Translations under genes and position numbers: made by a program
The notes under the pieces: generated by a model
What the model saw: only the letters and a program-made list of their open reading frames with translations
What the model was told of the DNA's origin: nothing
The model's database searches: none
Part shown: positions 53,249 through 63,251 of the stretch, one piece after another
Numbering within the stretch: the first letter of the stretch is position 1
Layout: the number at the start of each line of letters is the position of its first letter
Assembly: GCF_000759835.1 (NCBI RefSeq)
Contig: NZ_BBNB01000013.1
Coordinates: 1 to 64,000, forward strand
Length of the DNA: 64,000 nucleotides
Direction: 5' to 3'
DNA from: Citrobacter sedlakii NBRC 105722
GTDB taxonomy: Bacteria; Pseudomonadota; Gammaproteobacteria; Enterobacterales; Enterobacteriaceae

Positions 53249-54751
53249 TTACTCGTCGATACGTGGATGCTGCTGAACCAGACGAGTCCGTTTCTCCTGG
53301 AGTTCAGCAATTTCCTGATCGATATCTTCGATTTTCTGCTCGATGTTATCGTAGTGCTCGCCGAGGATTTCTTTCGCTTCCTGAATGTCAGACGCGGCAG
53401 GCGTCGCCCCTTTCAGCGGACGGTTGGCGGTCTCTTTCATGGTCATACCGGTAATGAAACCAATCACCGCAATCACCATCAGGTAATAGGCCGGCATCAT
53501 CAGGTCCCGGGAGCTTTCCACCAGCCAGGCGGCCAGCGTTGGCGTCAGACCGGCAATCAGCACCGAGATATTAAATGCCGCCGCCAGCGCGCTGTAGCGA
53601 ATGTGCGTCGGGAACATCGCCGGGAGCGAGGAGGCCATCACGCCGGTAAAGCAGTTCAGGATCACCGCCAGCATCAGCAGACCCGCAAAAATCAGCCCGA
53701 TCACGTTACTGTTAATCAGGATAAATGCCGGAATCGCCAGCGCAAACAGCGCGATACTGCCCAGAATCACAAACGGGCGGCGACCAAAACGGTCACTCAG
53801 CAGCCCCATCACCGGCTGCACAAACAGCATCCCGATCATAATGGCGATAATGATCAGCACGCCGTGATCTTCCGAATAGTGCAGGTTATGCGACAGGTAA
53901 CTCGGCATATAGGTCAGCAGCATGTAATAGGTTACGTTGGTGGCAATCACCAGACCGATACACGCCAGCAGGCTGCGCCAGTGTTTGGTCGCAATCTCTT
54001 TAAACGAAACTTTTGGACCCTCCTGCAAGCCTTCGCGGTCACCCTGCTCCAGTTTTTCGACGTGCTGCTGAAACGCCGGAGTCTCTTCCAGCGCATGGCG
54101 CAGGTAAAGCCCGATAATCCCCAGCGGCAGCGCGATAAAGAACGGAATACGCCAGCCCCAATCAAGGAAGTTTGCTTCCCCCACCACCGTGGAGATCAGC
54201 ACCACGACACCTGCGCCCAGCACGAATCCGGCAATCGAGCCAAAGTCCAGCCAACTGCCCATAAAGCCGCGTTTACGGTCCGGGGAATATTCCGCGACAA
54301 AGATCGACGCGCCGGTGTATTCGCCGCCGACCGAGAAGCCCTGCGCCATCTTGCACAGCAGCAGCAGGATAGGCGCCCAGATACCAATAGAAGCGTAGGA
54401 CGGTATCAGGCCGATACAGAACGTACTGATCGACATAATGACGATGGTGATAGCCAGGATCTTCTGACGCCCATATTTATCGCCGAGCATACCGAAGAAC
54501 AAACCGCCAAGTGGACGAATCAGGAAGGGAACAGAGAAAGTCGCGAGCGCGGCAATCATTTGCACGCTGGGGTCAGCCCCCGGGAAGAATACTTTACCTA
54601 ACGCGTAGGCAACGAAGCCATAAACACCAAAATCAAACCATTCCATCGCGTTGCCGAGCGAGGCCGCGGTGATCGCTTTACGCAGTTTACCGTCATCAAT
54701 AATGGTTACGTCGCGAAGCGTTATCGGTTTTACTTTTTTCCTTTTCAGCAT
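53249..54751 (-). CDS. proP: Osmosensory proline/betaine:H+ symporter ProP
   Basis: This 500-residue MFS transporter is almost identical to E. coli ProP. Twelve helices and the C-terminal antiparallel coiled coil (EHYDNIEQKIEDIDQEIAEL) that tunes the osmotic set point are intact. The start MLKRKKVKPITLRD at 54751 matches the known protein. It imports proline, glycine betaine and related osmoprotectants. Confidence 0.97.
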   Translation of the reverse strand: MLKRKKVKPITLRDVTIIDDGKLRKAITAASLGNAMEWFDFGVYGFVAYALGKVFFPGADPSVQMIAALATFSVPFLIRPLGGLFFGMLGDKYGRQKILAITIVIMSISTFCIGLIPSYASIGIWAPILLLLCKMAQGFSVGGEYTGASIFVAEYSPDRKRGFMGSWLDFGSIAGFVLGAGVVVLISTVVGEANFLDWGWRIPFFIALPLGIIGLYLRHALEETPAFQQHVEKLEQGDREGLQEGPKVSFKEIATKHWRSLLACIGLVIATNVTYYMLLTYMPSYLSHNLHYSEDHGVLIIIAIMIGMLFVQPVMGLLSDRFGRRPFVILGSIALFALAIPAFILINSNVIGLIFAGLLMLAVILNCFTGVMASSLPAMFPTHIRYSALAAAFNISVLIAGLTPTLAAWLVESSRDLMMPAYYLMVIAVIGFITGMTMKETANRPLKGATPAASDIQEAKEILGEHYDNIEQKIEDIDQEIAELQEKRTRLVQQHPRIDE

Positions 54752-54968
54752 AGCTGTCCTCATAGACTAAGCCCTGTCTCGCTGCATACCGCTTCATTGG
54801 CGCAAGCTGCGCGAACGTCACCGTCGAGCGTTGGAATTACGCAGGCGCAATTCCTTTACCAAGCGTAGCAGGTTTACTTACACTGACCGGTTAAGGACTG
54901 TACAACCGAACCTGTTGACGCCTGAAGTGGGCGGTTAATGACCTCTTTACCCTACCAGTGTTTAAATT

Positions 54969-54984
54969 TGTGATCAACTTCACA
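54969..54984. promoter_or_regulatory. CRP-binding site upstream of proP
   Basis: TGTGATCAACTTCACA matches the CRP consensus TGTGA-N6-TCACA at all ten positions, about 218 bases before the proP start. In E. coli CRP binds and represses proP promoter P1 at a comparable distance. Confidence 0.85.
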
Positions 54985-55225
54985 TATATGTTTGTGTTTC
55001 GTCAAAGAACGTAAATAAGGTGATCCTCACTCTCTTTTTTGACGTGGCAACGTTGCGATTCTTTTTTGCTTTCGTTGCGATGACATTCATCGTCACGACC
55101 AAACATTTCCCGGCGACACTATTAATCTGCTATGCAAATTCCCCTGGCTTTTTTACACCTTGTTTACGTTTATTTTAAATAATCCAAAAGCCGCCGAATG
55201 TTTACATTAATTATGTGACAAAGAT

Positions 55226-55246
55226 AACTAAAACACTGTTTCGTTT
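55226..55246. promoter_or_regulatory. KdgR-like operator upstream of kdgT
   Basis: AACTAAAACACTGTTTCGTT plus one T fits the KdgR palindrome (AAATGAAACANTGTTTCATT pattern) with only a few arm mismatches. It lies about 207 bases before kdgT, a known member of the KdgR regulon. Confidence 0.65.
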
Positions 55247-55452
55247 TCATTGAATCAATATTCCAATGAATGCAAGATAAGAGACGAGGCAACACCACCG
55301 GGGAGCGAAAGAGGCCGCCAGCAGGCGCAATCGCTACGTACAACGTAAAGGGAACGCAGTATTTTCTGCGCTTCGCTTCGATATAACAAACTGAATTCAA
55401 TACCTTTTGCCACCTTGTCCGTTTGTTTCGCGGGTAAGAAGTGAGGACGTTT

Positions 55453-56451
55453 ATGAAAATTAAAGCCACCATAGAACGCATCCCTGGTGGGATGATGTTG
55501 ATTCCATTACTGCTCGGCGCCGTTTTAAATACCCTGGCGCCAGACACGGGCGCGTATTTCGGTTCATTTACTAAAGGAATGATAAGCGGCACGGTGCCCA
55601 TTCTGGCGGTATGGTTCTTTTGTATTGGCGCTTCTATCGATCTGCGCGCAACCGGTACGGTATTACGTAAATCCGGTACGCTGGTGATCACGAAAATTGC
55701 CGTTGCGTGGGTGGTGGCGATGATCGCCGCCTCGTTTATTCCGGACACCGGCATTCAAACCGGTTTCTTCGCGGGTCTGTCTGTACTGGCGATTGTTTCC
55801 GCAATGGACATGACCAACGGCGGCCTGTACGCCAGCCTGATGAACCAGTACGGCACCAAAGAAGAGTCCGGCGCGTTCGTGCTGATGTCCCTGGAGTCCG
55901 GTCCGTTGATGACCATGGTCATTCTTGGTTCCGCTGGCCTCGCTTCTTTCGAGCCGCATCACTTTATCGGCGCCGTATTACCGTTCCTGATCGGCTTTGC
56001 CCTCGGCAACCTCGACCACGATCTGCGTGCGTTCTTCAGCAAGGCGACGCCAGTACTGATTCCGTTCTTCGGCTTTGCGCTGGGTAACACCATTAACCTG
56101 AGCGTGATTGTTGATACAGGTCTGCTGGGCATCATGCTGGGCGTGGCAGTCATCATTATCACCGGTATTCCGTTGATTATTGCCGACCGCGTGATCGGCG
56201 GCGGTAACGGTACAGCGGGCGTAGCGGCGTCTTCTGCGGCGGGCGCTGCGGTGGCGAACCCGGTCATTATCGCCCAGATCAACCCGGCGTTTGAGCCCGT
56301 CGCGGCTTCCGCGACGGCGCTGGTTGCCGCCAGCGTGATTGTCACCGCCATCCTTGTGCCGATCATCACTGCGCTGTACGCCAAACGCTTCGGCAACGTT
56401 CAGCCTCCGGTCAATGCGGAAGAAAAAACCGCTGAATCCATGAATCACTAA
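55453..56451 (+). CDS. kdgT: 2-keto-3-deoxygluconate permease KdgT
   Basis: This 332-residue membrane protein of the KdgT family starts [13 protein letters not shown] with GAGGA upstream. It imports 2-keto-3-deoxygluconate with protons during pectin or alginate-type sugar acid use. E. coli K-12 has kdgT elsewhere, so this is a different location or a paralogue. Confidence 0.92.
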   Translation: MKIKATIERIPGGMMLIPLLLGAVLNTLAPDTGAYFGSFTKGMISGTVPILAVWFFCIGASIDLRATGTVLRKSGTLVITKIAVAWVVAMIAASFIPDTGIQTGFFAGLSVLAIVSAMDMTNGGLYASLMNQYGTKEESGAFVLMSLESGPLMTMVILGSAGLASFEPHHFIGAVLPFLIGFALGNLDHDLRAFFSKATPVLIPFFGFALGNTINLSVIVDTGLLGIMLGVAVIIITGIPLIIADRVIGGGNGTAGVAASSAAGAAVANPVIIAQINPAFEPVAASATALVAASVIVTAILVPIITALYAKRFGNVQPPVNAEEKTAESMNH

Positions 56452-56460
56452 CCTTCAGTC

Positions 56461-56485
56461 GCCCTCCCGCTCTGTGCGGGAGGGC
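56461..56485 (+). terminator. Hairpin after kdgT
   Basis: A perfect 10-bp stem (GCCCTCCCGC and GCGGGAGGGC) with loop TCTGT starts 9 bases after the stop codon. It lacks a T-run. Confidence 0.6.
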
Positions 56486-56669
56486 GCGACGTCTAACGAC
56501 TGCGTCCGCTTTTCTTCGCGCCTTTCACCTCGCTTTCTTCCAGCCCCCTTTCTTAAAACGCGAGTAGTCCCGACAACGTTGGGGATTTTGTGTATAATTG
56601 CCGCCTTTTTCGGCAATCTGCCATGCTTTTGGGGCGCGTTTGCCCCTGCTGACTTTTGAGGAACTCACC

Positions 56670-57005
56670 ATGTCATTACCTAACTGCCCACAATGCAACT
56701 CCGAATACACCTACGAAGACAACGGCATGTATATCTGCCCGGAATGCGCCCACGAATGGAACGATGCCGAACCGGCGCAGGACAGCGATGAGCTGATTGT
56801 GAAAGACGCTAACGGCAACCTGCTGGCCGACGGCGACAGCGTGACCGTGATTAAAGATCTGAAGGTGAAAGGCAGTTCTTCGATGCTGAAGATCGGCACC
56901 AAAGTGAAAAACATCCGTCTGGTGGAAGGCGATCACAACATTGACTGCAAAATCGACGGTTTCGGCCCGATGAAGCTGAAATCGGAGTTTGTGAAAAAGA
57001 ACTGA
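56670..57005 (+). CDS. yjdM: PhnA-like zinc-ribbon protein YjdM
   Basis: This 111-residue protein has an N-terminal zinc ribbon ([10 protein letters not shown] and CPECAHEWN) and a C-terminal SH3-like PhnA domain ([20 protein letters not shown]). Historically called phnA; it is not needed for C-P lyase and its function is unknown. The start at 56670 has GAGGAAC upstream. Confidence 0.92.
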   Translation: MSLPNCPQCNSEYTYEDNGMYICPECAHEWNDAEPAQDSDELIVKDANGNLLADGDSVTVIKDLKVKGSSSMLKIGTKVKNIRLVEGDHNIDCKIDGFGPMKLKSEFVKKN

Positions 57006-57029
57006 TTGTTATCCTGCCTGCCTGATATT

Positions 57030-57055
57030 GCCCGGTGGCGCTTCGCTTACCGGGC
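57030..57055. repeat. REP element
   Basis: GCCCGGTGGCGCTTCGCTTA followed by CCGGGC is a single REP hairpin between yjdM and yjdN. Confidence 0.75.
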
Positions 57056-57102
57056 CGGGGGTAACTACACTTAATGGGCTTCCCTTATCAGAGGTCCAGA
57101 TC

Positions 57103-57546
57103 ATGTCGTTAAGTCCCTATCTCTCTTTTGCTGGCAACTGTGCCGACGCCATTGCGTTTTATCAGCAAACGCTCGGCGCAGAACTGCTCTATAAAATCAG
57201 CTTCGGCGAAATGCCCCCGTCGGCGCAGGACAGTCAGGACGGCTGCCCTTCCGCAATGACCTTCCCCGATACCGCCATCGCCCATGCCAATGTGCGCATT
57301 GCGGGGAGCGACATTATGATGAGTGACGCCCTACCGTCAGGCACGGCGCACTATTCCGGCTTTACGCTGGTTCTTGACACGCAGGATGTCGACGAAGGAA
57401 AACGCTGGTTCGACCGCCTCGCTGCCGAAGGAAAAATTGAAATGGACTGGCAGGAAACCTTTTGGGCGCACGGCTTTGGCAAGGTCAGCGATCGTTACGG
57501 CGTCCCGTGGATGATCAACGTCGTTAAGCAGCAGGCAAACGGTTAA
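57103..57546 (+). CDS. yjdN: VOC-family protein YjdN (PhnB)
   Basis: This 147-residue protein of the glyoxalase/VOC fold (MSLSPYLSFAGNCADAIAFY at the start, RYGVPWMINV at the end) was formerly PhnB. Substrate is unknown. It is followed by a GCGGGAGG/CCTCCCGC hairpin at 57551-57571 before the phn operon. Confidence 0.9.
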   Translation: MSLSPYLSFAGNCADAIAFYQQTLGAELLYKISFGEMPPSAQDSQDGCPSAMTFPDTAIAHANVRIAGSDIMMSDALPSGTAHYSGFTLVLDTQDVDEGKRWFDRLAAEGKIEMDWQETFWAHGFGKVSDRYGVPWMINVVKQQANG

Positions 57547-57617
57547 CCTCGCGGGAGGCCCTGCCTCCCGCCCTGTCATCTGATTCCACTTAATTCTTCA
57601 TCATCAGGTCATCACAA

Positions 57618-57635
57618 CTTAACCCAAACGTCACA
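57618..57635 (+). promoter_or_regulatory. Candidate Pho box upstream of phnC
   Basis: CTTAACCCAAACGTCACA has an imperfect match to two PhoB heptamers 11 bases apart, 45 bases before phnC. The phn operon is a PhoB target in E. coli. The match is weak in the first half. Confidence 0.4.
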
Positions 57636-57679
57636 TTAATCCGCCACGATGGGGCCACTTTTTTCAGAGAGGCCGCATC

Positions 57680-58468
<789 letters not shown>

Positions 58469-58517
58469 TTCAAAAAGACCAGGCAAGTGAAATAGCCTGG
58501 AACAATGCGAGGATATT

Positions 58518-59534
58518 ATGAATTACAAAACGGTTGCCGCGTTGGCGTTTACCAGCATGTTCAGCGTCAGCACCCTGCTCACCCCGGCACATGCCGAAGA
58601 ACAGGAAAAAGCGCTGAACTTTGGCATTATTTCGACCGAGTCACAGCAAAACCTGAAACCGCAGTGGGACCCGTTCCTGAAGGATATGGAAAAGAAACTG
58701 GGGGTCAAGGTCAATGCCTTCTTCGCCCCGGACTACGCCGGGATCATCCAGGGGATGCGCTTTAACAAAGTGGATCTCGCCTGGTACGGCAATCTTTCCG
58801 CGATGGAAGCGGTAGATCGCGCCAACGGCCAGGTCTTCGCCCAGACTGTCGCCGCTGACGGATCGCCCGGCTACTGGAGCGTACTGATCGTCAACAAGGA
58901 CAGTCCGATCAACACTCTCGACGATCTGATCGCCCAGCGCAAAGATCTCACTTTCGGCAACGGCGATCCTAACTCCACCTCTGGCTATCTGGTTCCCGGG
59001 TATTACGTCTTCGCAAAAAACAATATCTCCGCCAGCGACTTCAAACGCACCGTTAACGCCGGTCATGAAACCAACGCACTGGCGGTAGCGAACAAGCAGG
59101 TCGACGTCGCCACCAACAACACCGAAAACCTCGACAAGCTGAAAACCTCCGCGCCGGACAAGCTCAAAGAGCTGAAGGTGATCTGGAAGTCGCAGCTGAT
59201 CCCGGGTGATCCCATCGTCTGGCGGAAAAATCTTTCTGAAACCACCAAGGACAAGGTGTACGACTTCTTTATGAATTACGGCAAAACGCCGGAAGAAAAA
59301 AGCGTGCTGGAACGTCTGGGCTGGGCGCCGTTCCGTGCCTCCAGCGACCTGCAACTGGTGCCGATTCGCCAGCTCGCCTTGTTTAAAGAGATGCAGGGCG
59401 TGAAGGACAACAAAGGACTGAGCGACGAAGAGAAAGCTAGCAAAACCTCGGCGATTAAAGGGCAACTGGACGATCTCGACCGTCTGACTGCCGCGCTCGG
59501 CGCCATGACCAGCGTGAACAAAGCGGTGCAATAA
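58518..59534 (+). CDS. phnD: Phosphonate-binding protein PhnD
   Basis: This 338-residue periplasmic protein has a signal peptide (ending AHA at about residue 26). It binds phosphonates such as 2-aminoethylphosphonate and delivers them to PhnE. Confidence 0.96.
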   Translation: MNYKTVAALAFTSMFSVSTLLTPAHAEEQEKALNFGIISTESQQNLKPQWDPFLKDMEKKLGVKVNAFFAPDYAGIIQGMRFNKVDLAWYGNLSAMEAVDRANGQVFAQTVAADGSPGYWSVLIVNKDSPINTLDDLIAQRKDLTFGNGDPNSTSGYLVPGYYVFAKNNISASDFKRTVNAGHETNALAVANKQVDVATNNTENLDKLKTSAPDKLKELKVIWKSQLIPGDPIVWRKNLSETTKDKVYDFFMNYGKTPEEKSVLERLGWAPFRASSDLQLVPIRQLALFKEMQGVKDNKGLSDEEKASKTSAIKGQLDDLDRLTAALGAMTSVNKAVQ

Positions 59535-59542
59535 CCCCTGGC

Positions 59543-59576
59543 TATAGGCCGGATGACGCTGTGCTTATCCGGCCTA
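59543..59576. repeat. REP element between phnD and phnE
   Basis: TATAGGCCGGATGACGCTGT leads into an inverted GCTTATCCGGCCTA, a standard REP hairpin inside the operon. Confidence 0.8.
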
Positions 59577-59612
59577 TACCCGCGTCAAATCGTCGTCACT
59601 TATGGAGCAACT

Positions 59613-60392
59613 ATGCAAACCATTACCGTCCCCCCGCCGAAGCGAAGCTGGTTCTCGCTCTTGAGCTGGGCCATCCTGCTGGCTGTACTGGTCGTGTCGT
59701 GGAAAGGCGCCGAAATGGCCCCGCTGACGCTGATTCAGGATTCCGGCAACATGGCGACGTTCGCCGCCGACTTCTTCCCGCCGGACTTCAGCCAGTGGCG
59801 GGACTACCTCGGCGAAATGGCCGTCACCCTGCAAATCGCCGTCTGGGGCACCGCGCTGGCGGTCATCCTGTCCATTCCTTTTGGTCTGATGTGCGCCGAC
59901 AACCTCGTACCGTGGTGGATTTACCAGCCCATGCGCCGTCTGATGGACGCCTGCCGCGCCATCAACGAAATGGTGTTTGCGATGCTGTTCGTGGTCGCCG
60001 TCGGTCTCGGTCCGTTTGCGGGCGTGATGGCGCTGTTTATCCACACCACCGGCGTGCTGTCGAAACTGCTTTCCGAAGCGGTCGAAGCTATCGAACCCGG
60101 CCCGGTAGAAGGTATCCGCGCCACCGGCGCCAATAAGCTCGAAGAAATTCTCTACGGCGTACTGCCGCAGGTCATGCCGCTGCTCATCTCCTATTCGCTG
60201 TACCGCTTTGAGTCCAACGTCCGCTCCGCCACGGTGGTCGGCATGGTGGGCGCAGGCGGCATCGGCGTCACCTTGTGGGAGGCGATACGCGGTTTCCAGT
60301 TCCAGCAAACCTGCGCGTTGATGGTGCTCATCATCATCACCGTCAGCCTGCTGGATTTCCTCTCCCAGCGTTTACGTAAGCACTTTATCTGA
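59613..60392 (+). CDS. phnE: Phosphonate ABC transporter permease PhnE
   Basis: This 259-residue permease has the EAA-type loop ([20 protein letters not shown]). The frame is intact; the E. coli K-12 gene is broken by an 8-bp duplication, so phosphonate use is not cryptic here on that account. Start [13 protein letters not shown] has GGAGC upstream. Confidence 0.95.
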   Translation: MQTITVPPPKRSWFSLLSWAILLAVLVVSWKGAEMAPLTLIQDSGNMATFAADFFPPDFSQWRDYLGEMAVTLQIAVWGTALAVILSIPFGLMCADNLVPWWIYQPMRRLMDACRAINEMVFAMLFVVAVGLGPFAGVMALFIHTTGVLSKLLSEAVEAIEPGPVEGIRATGANKLEEILYGVLPQVMPLLISYSLYRFESNVRSATVVGMVGAGGIGVTLWEAIRGFQFQQTCALMVLIIITVSLLDFLSQRLRKHFI

Positions 60393-60406
60393 TTCGCGAG
60401 GCATTG

Positions 60407-61138
60407 ATGGCTATGCACTTGTCTACACATCCGACCAGTTACCCGACGCGTTATCAGGAGATTGCCGCGAGACTTGAGCAGGAGCTTCGTCAACATTACC
60501 GCTGCGGCGACTATCTTCCGGCGGAGCATCAGCTTGCCGCCCGTTATGAGGTGAACCGCCATACCCTGCGCCGGGCCATCGATCAGTTAGTTGAACGCGG
60601 CTGGGTGCAGCGTCGTCAGGGTATCGGCGTGCTGGTGCTGATGCGCCCGTTCGACTACCCGCTGAACGCCCAGGCGCGCTTTAGCCAGAATCTGTTGGAT
60701 CAGGGCAGCCATCCCACCAGCGAAAAGCTGCTGGCGGTACTGCGACCGGCTTCCCGCCACGTTGCTGATGCCCTCAGCGTGCAGGAAGGCGACAACGTCA
60801 TTCACCTGCGAACGCTACGCCGGGTCAACGGTATCGCCCTGTGCCTGATCGATCACTACTTTTCCGACCTCAGCCTCTGGCCGCTGTTGCAGGGCTTCCA
60901 TAGCGGCTCGCTGCATGACTATCTGCGCGAACAGTCCGGGCTGACGCTGATGCGTACCCAGACGCGCATCAGCGCCCGCCGCGCGCAGGCGAAAGAGAGC
61001 AAGGTACTGGAAATCCCGAACATGGCGCCGCTGCTCTGCGTGCGCACCCTGAACCATCGTGAAGGTGAGGAGCAGGCAGCGGAGTACTCCGTCAGCCTGA
61101 CCCGCGCCGACATGATCGAATTCACTATGGAGCACTGA
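60407..61138 (+). CDS. phnF: GntR-family regulator PhnF
   Basis: This GntR/HutC-type repressor has an N-terminal winged helix (ARYEVNRHTLRRAIDQLVER) and C-terminal UTRA ligand domain. Start could be 60407 (better spacing from GAGG) or 60413, which gives the 241 residues of the E. coli protein. It is presumed to regulate phosphonate genes. Confidence 0.93.
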   Translation: MAMHLSTHPTSYPTRYQEIAARLEQELRQHYRCGDYLPAEHQLAARYEVNRHTLRRAIDQLVERGWVQRRQGIGVLVLMRPFDYPLNAQARFSQNLLDQGSHPTSEKLLAVLRPASRHVADALSVQEGDNVIHLRTLRRVNGIALCLIDHYFSDLSLWPLLQGFHSGSLHDYLREQSGLTLMRTQTRISARRAQAKESKVLEIPNMAPLLCVRTLNHREGEEQAAEYSVSLTRADMIEFTMEH

Positions 61139-61591
61139 ATGCACATCGATACCGCCACCCGCCAGCGCTGGATGCGCGCGTTGTCCTGGAGCAACGCCGA
61201 AACGCTGAACGCACTGATGCAGGCGCTGAAGCTGGCGCCGGAATACACGCTTATCCGCGCGCCGGAAACCGGTCTGATGCAGATCCAGGCGCGCATGGGC
61301 GGCACCGGCAACCGTTTCTTTGCCGGCGATACCACGCTCACCCGCGCGGTGGTGCGCCTGAACAGCGGCACGCTCGGCTACAGCTACCTGCTGGGACGCA
61401 ATAAACAGCACGCCGAACGGTGCGCCGTCGTCGACGCGCTGTTACAGGAGCAGGCCCATTTTCAGACGCTCATGGAAACCTTAATCGCCCCGCTGGAGGC
61501 CGAACGCGAGGCGCAAATCGCTGCCCGCCGCGCTGAAGTGAACGCCAGCCGGGTCGACTTCTTTACGCTGGTACGCGGAGATAACGAATGA
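61139..61591 (+). CDS. phnG: C-P lyase core subunit PhnG
   Basis: This 150-residue subunit of the PhnGHIJ core complex begins [18 protein letters not shown] directly after phnF and overlaps phnH by 4 bases. With PhnI, PhnH and PhnL it forms 5-phosphoribosyl-type methylphosphonate triphosphate from ATP. Confidence 0.95.
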   Translation: MHIDTATRQRWMRALSWSNAETLNALMQALKLAPEYTLIRAPETGLMQIQARMGGTGNRFFAGDTTLTRAVVRLNSGTLGYSYLLGRNKQHAERCAVVDALLQEQAHFQTLMETLIAPLEAEREAQIAARRAEVNASRVDFFTLVRGDNE

Positions 61592-62184
61592 CACGATCCA
61601 CGGAACTACAAACCGCCTTTACCCTGCCCGTTCAGGACGCGCAACAGAGCTTTCGCCGCCTGCTGAAAGCAATGAGCGAACCGGGCGTGATTGTCGCCCT
61701 GCATCAGCTTAAGCACGGCTGGCAACCGTTGAACCTTGCCACCACCAGCGTCCTGCTGACCCTGGTCGATGGCGACACGCCGGTATGGCTGTCACCTGCG
61801 GTGAACAACGACATCGCCAGCCAGAACCTGCGTTTTCATACTCAGGCGCCATTGGTCGAGCAGCCGCAGCTGGCAGCGTTTGCCGTCACCGACGAGCGCA
61901 TCAGCCGCGAGCAGCTTAACGCCCTTTCTGCGGGTTCCGCCGTGGCGCCGGAAACCAGCGCCACGCTGATCGTCCAGGTCACCAGCCTCAGCGGCGGGCG
62001 GATGCTGCGCCTGACCGGGGCGGGGATCGCCGAAGAACGGATGATCGCGCCGCAGTTACCGGACTGTCTGATCCACGAACTGACCGAACGCCCGCATCCC
62101 TTCCCGCTGGGCGTCGATCTGATACTTACCTGCGGCGAGCGCCTGCTGGCCATCCCTCGCACTACCCACGTGGAGGTGTGCTGA
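61588..62184 (+). CDS. phnH: C-P lyase core subunit PhnH
   Basis: This 198-residue subunit ([20 protein letters not shown]) is a few residues longer at the N-terminus than the 194-residue E. coli protein. It dimerises within the core complex. Its stop overlaps the phnI start by one base (TGATG). Confidence 0.95.
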   Translation: MTRSTELQTAFTLPVQDAQQSFRRLLKAMSEPGVIVALHQLKHGWQPLNLATTSVLLTLVDGDTPVWLSPAVNNDIASQNLRFHTQAPLVEQPQLAAFAVTDERISREQLNALSAGSAVAPETSATLIVQVTSLSGGRMLRLTGAGIAEERMIAPQLPDCLIHELTERPHPFPLGVDLILTCGERLLAIPRTTHVEVC

Positions 62185-63251
62185 TGTACGTCGCCGTTAA
62201 AGGGGGCGAGAAGGCGATAGCCAACGCCCATGCGCTCCAGGAGAACCGCCGTCGGGGCGATGCCGCCATCGGCGAACTGAGCGTGGCGCAGATTGAACAG
62301 CAGATGAACCTGGCGGTTGACCGGGTGATGACCGAAGGCGGTATCGCCGACCGCGAACTGGCGGCGCTGGCGCTGAAACAGGCCAGCGGAGATAACGTCG
62401 AAGCCATCTTCCTGCTGCGCGCCTACCGCACCACGCTGGCGAAGCTGGCGGTGAGCGAACCGCTGAACAGCGCGGAGATGCGCCTGGAGCGGCGTATTTC
62501 CGCCGTCTATAAAGACATTCCCGGCGGGCAGCTTTTAGGCCCGACTTACGACTACACCCATCGCCTGCTCGATTTCACCCTGCTGGCGAACGGCGAAACG
62601 CCGCCTCTGCGCACCGCCGATCACCCAACGGAACCCGCGCCGCACGTCTTTTCCCTGCTGGCGAAGCAGGGGCTGGCAAAGCGCGAAGAGGATACCGGCG
62701 CACAGCCGGACGATATCACCCGCACACCGCCGGTCTACCCCTGCTCGCGCGCCTCACGCCTGCAACAGCTCATGCGCGGCGACGAAGGCTACCTGCTGGC
62801 GCTGGCCTATTCCACCCAGCGCGGTTATGGCCGCAACCACCCGTTCGCGGCGGAGATCCGCAGCGGCTACGTTGAGCTGGAAACGGTGCCGGAAGAGCTG
62901 GGATTCGCGGTAAACGTTGGCGAACTGCTGGTGACCGAATGCGAGATGGTCAACGGCTTCGTCGCCCCGGACAATGATGCGCCTCACTTCACCCGCGGCT
63001 ACGGGCTGGTGTTCGGCATGAGCGAACGCAAAGCCATGGCGATGGCGCTGGTGGATCGCGCGCTACAGGCACCAGACTACGATGAAACGGTCACAGGACC
63101 GGCGCAGGACGAGGAGTTCGTGCTGGCGCATGCGGATAACGTCGAGGCGGCGGGTTTTGTTTCGCACCTCAAGCTCCCTCATTACGTCGATTTCCAGGCC
63201 GAGCTGGAACTGCTTAAACGCCTGCAACAGGAGGCCGACCGTGACGACTAA
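62184..63251 (+). CDS. phnI: C-P lyase core subunit PhnI
   Basis: This 355-residue nucleosidase of the C-P lyase pathway begins [20 protein letters not shown]. It displaces adenine from ATP to load the phosphonate. It overlaps phnJ by 11 bases. Confidence 0.95.
   Translation: MYVAVKGGEKAIANAHALQENRRRGDAAIGELSVAQIEQQMNLAVDRVMTEGGIADRELAALALKQASGDNVEAIFLLRAYRTTLAKLAVSEPLNSAEMRLERRISAVYKDIPGGQLLGPTYDYTHRLLDFTLLANGETPPLRTADHPTEPAPHVFSLLAKQGLAKREEDTGAQPDDITRTPPVYPCSRASRLQQLMRGDEGYLLALAYSTQRGYGRNHPFAAEIRSGYVELETVPEELGFAVNVGELLVTECEMVNGFVAPDNDAPHFTRGYGLVFGMSERKAMAMALVDRALQAPDYDETVTGPAQDEEFVLAHADNVEAAGFVSHLKLPHYVDFQAELELLKRLQQEADRDD

Larger units (their letters stand above)
54752..55452. promoter_or_regulatory. 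Divergent proP-kdgT control region
   Basis: This 701-base AT-rich region between divergent genes has no supportable gene. It holds a perfect CRP site for proP and a KdgR-like operator for kdgT, listed separately. The E. coli genes crfC (yjdA) and yjcZ that sit next to proP are absent. Confidence 0.6.

Noticed and set aside
57551-57571. Strong terminator after yjdN
   Set aside because: The hairpin is perfect but has no T-run, so termination cannot be claimed.
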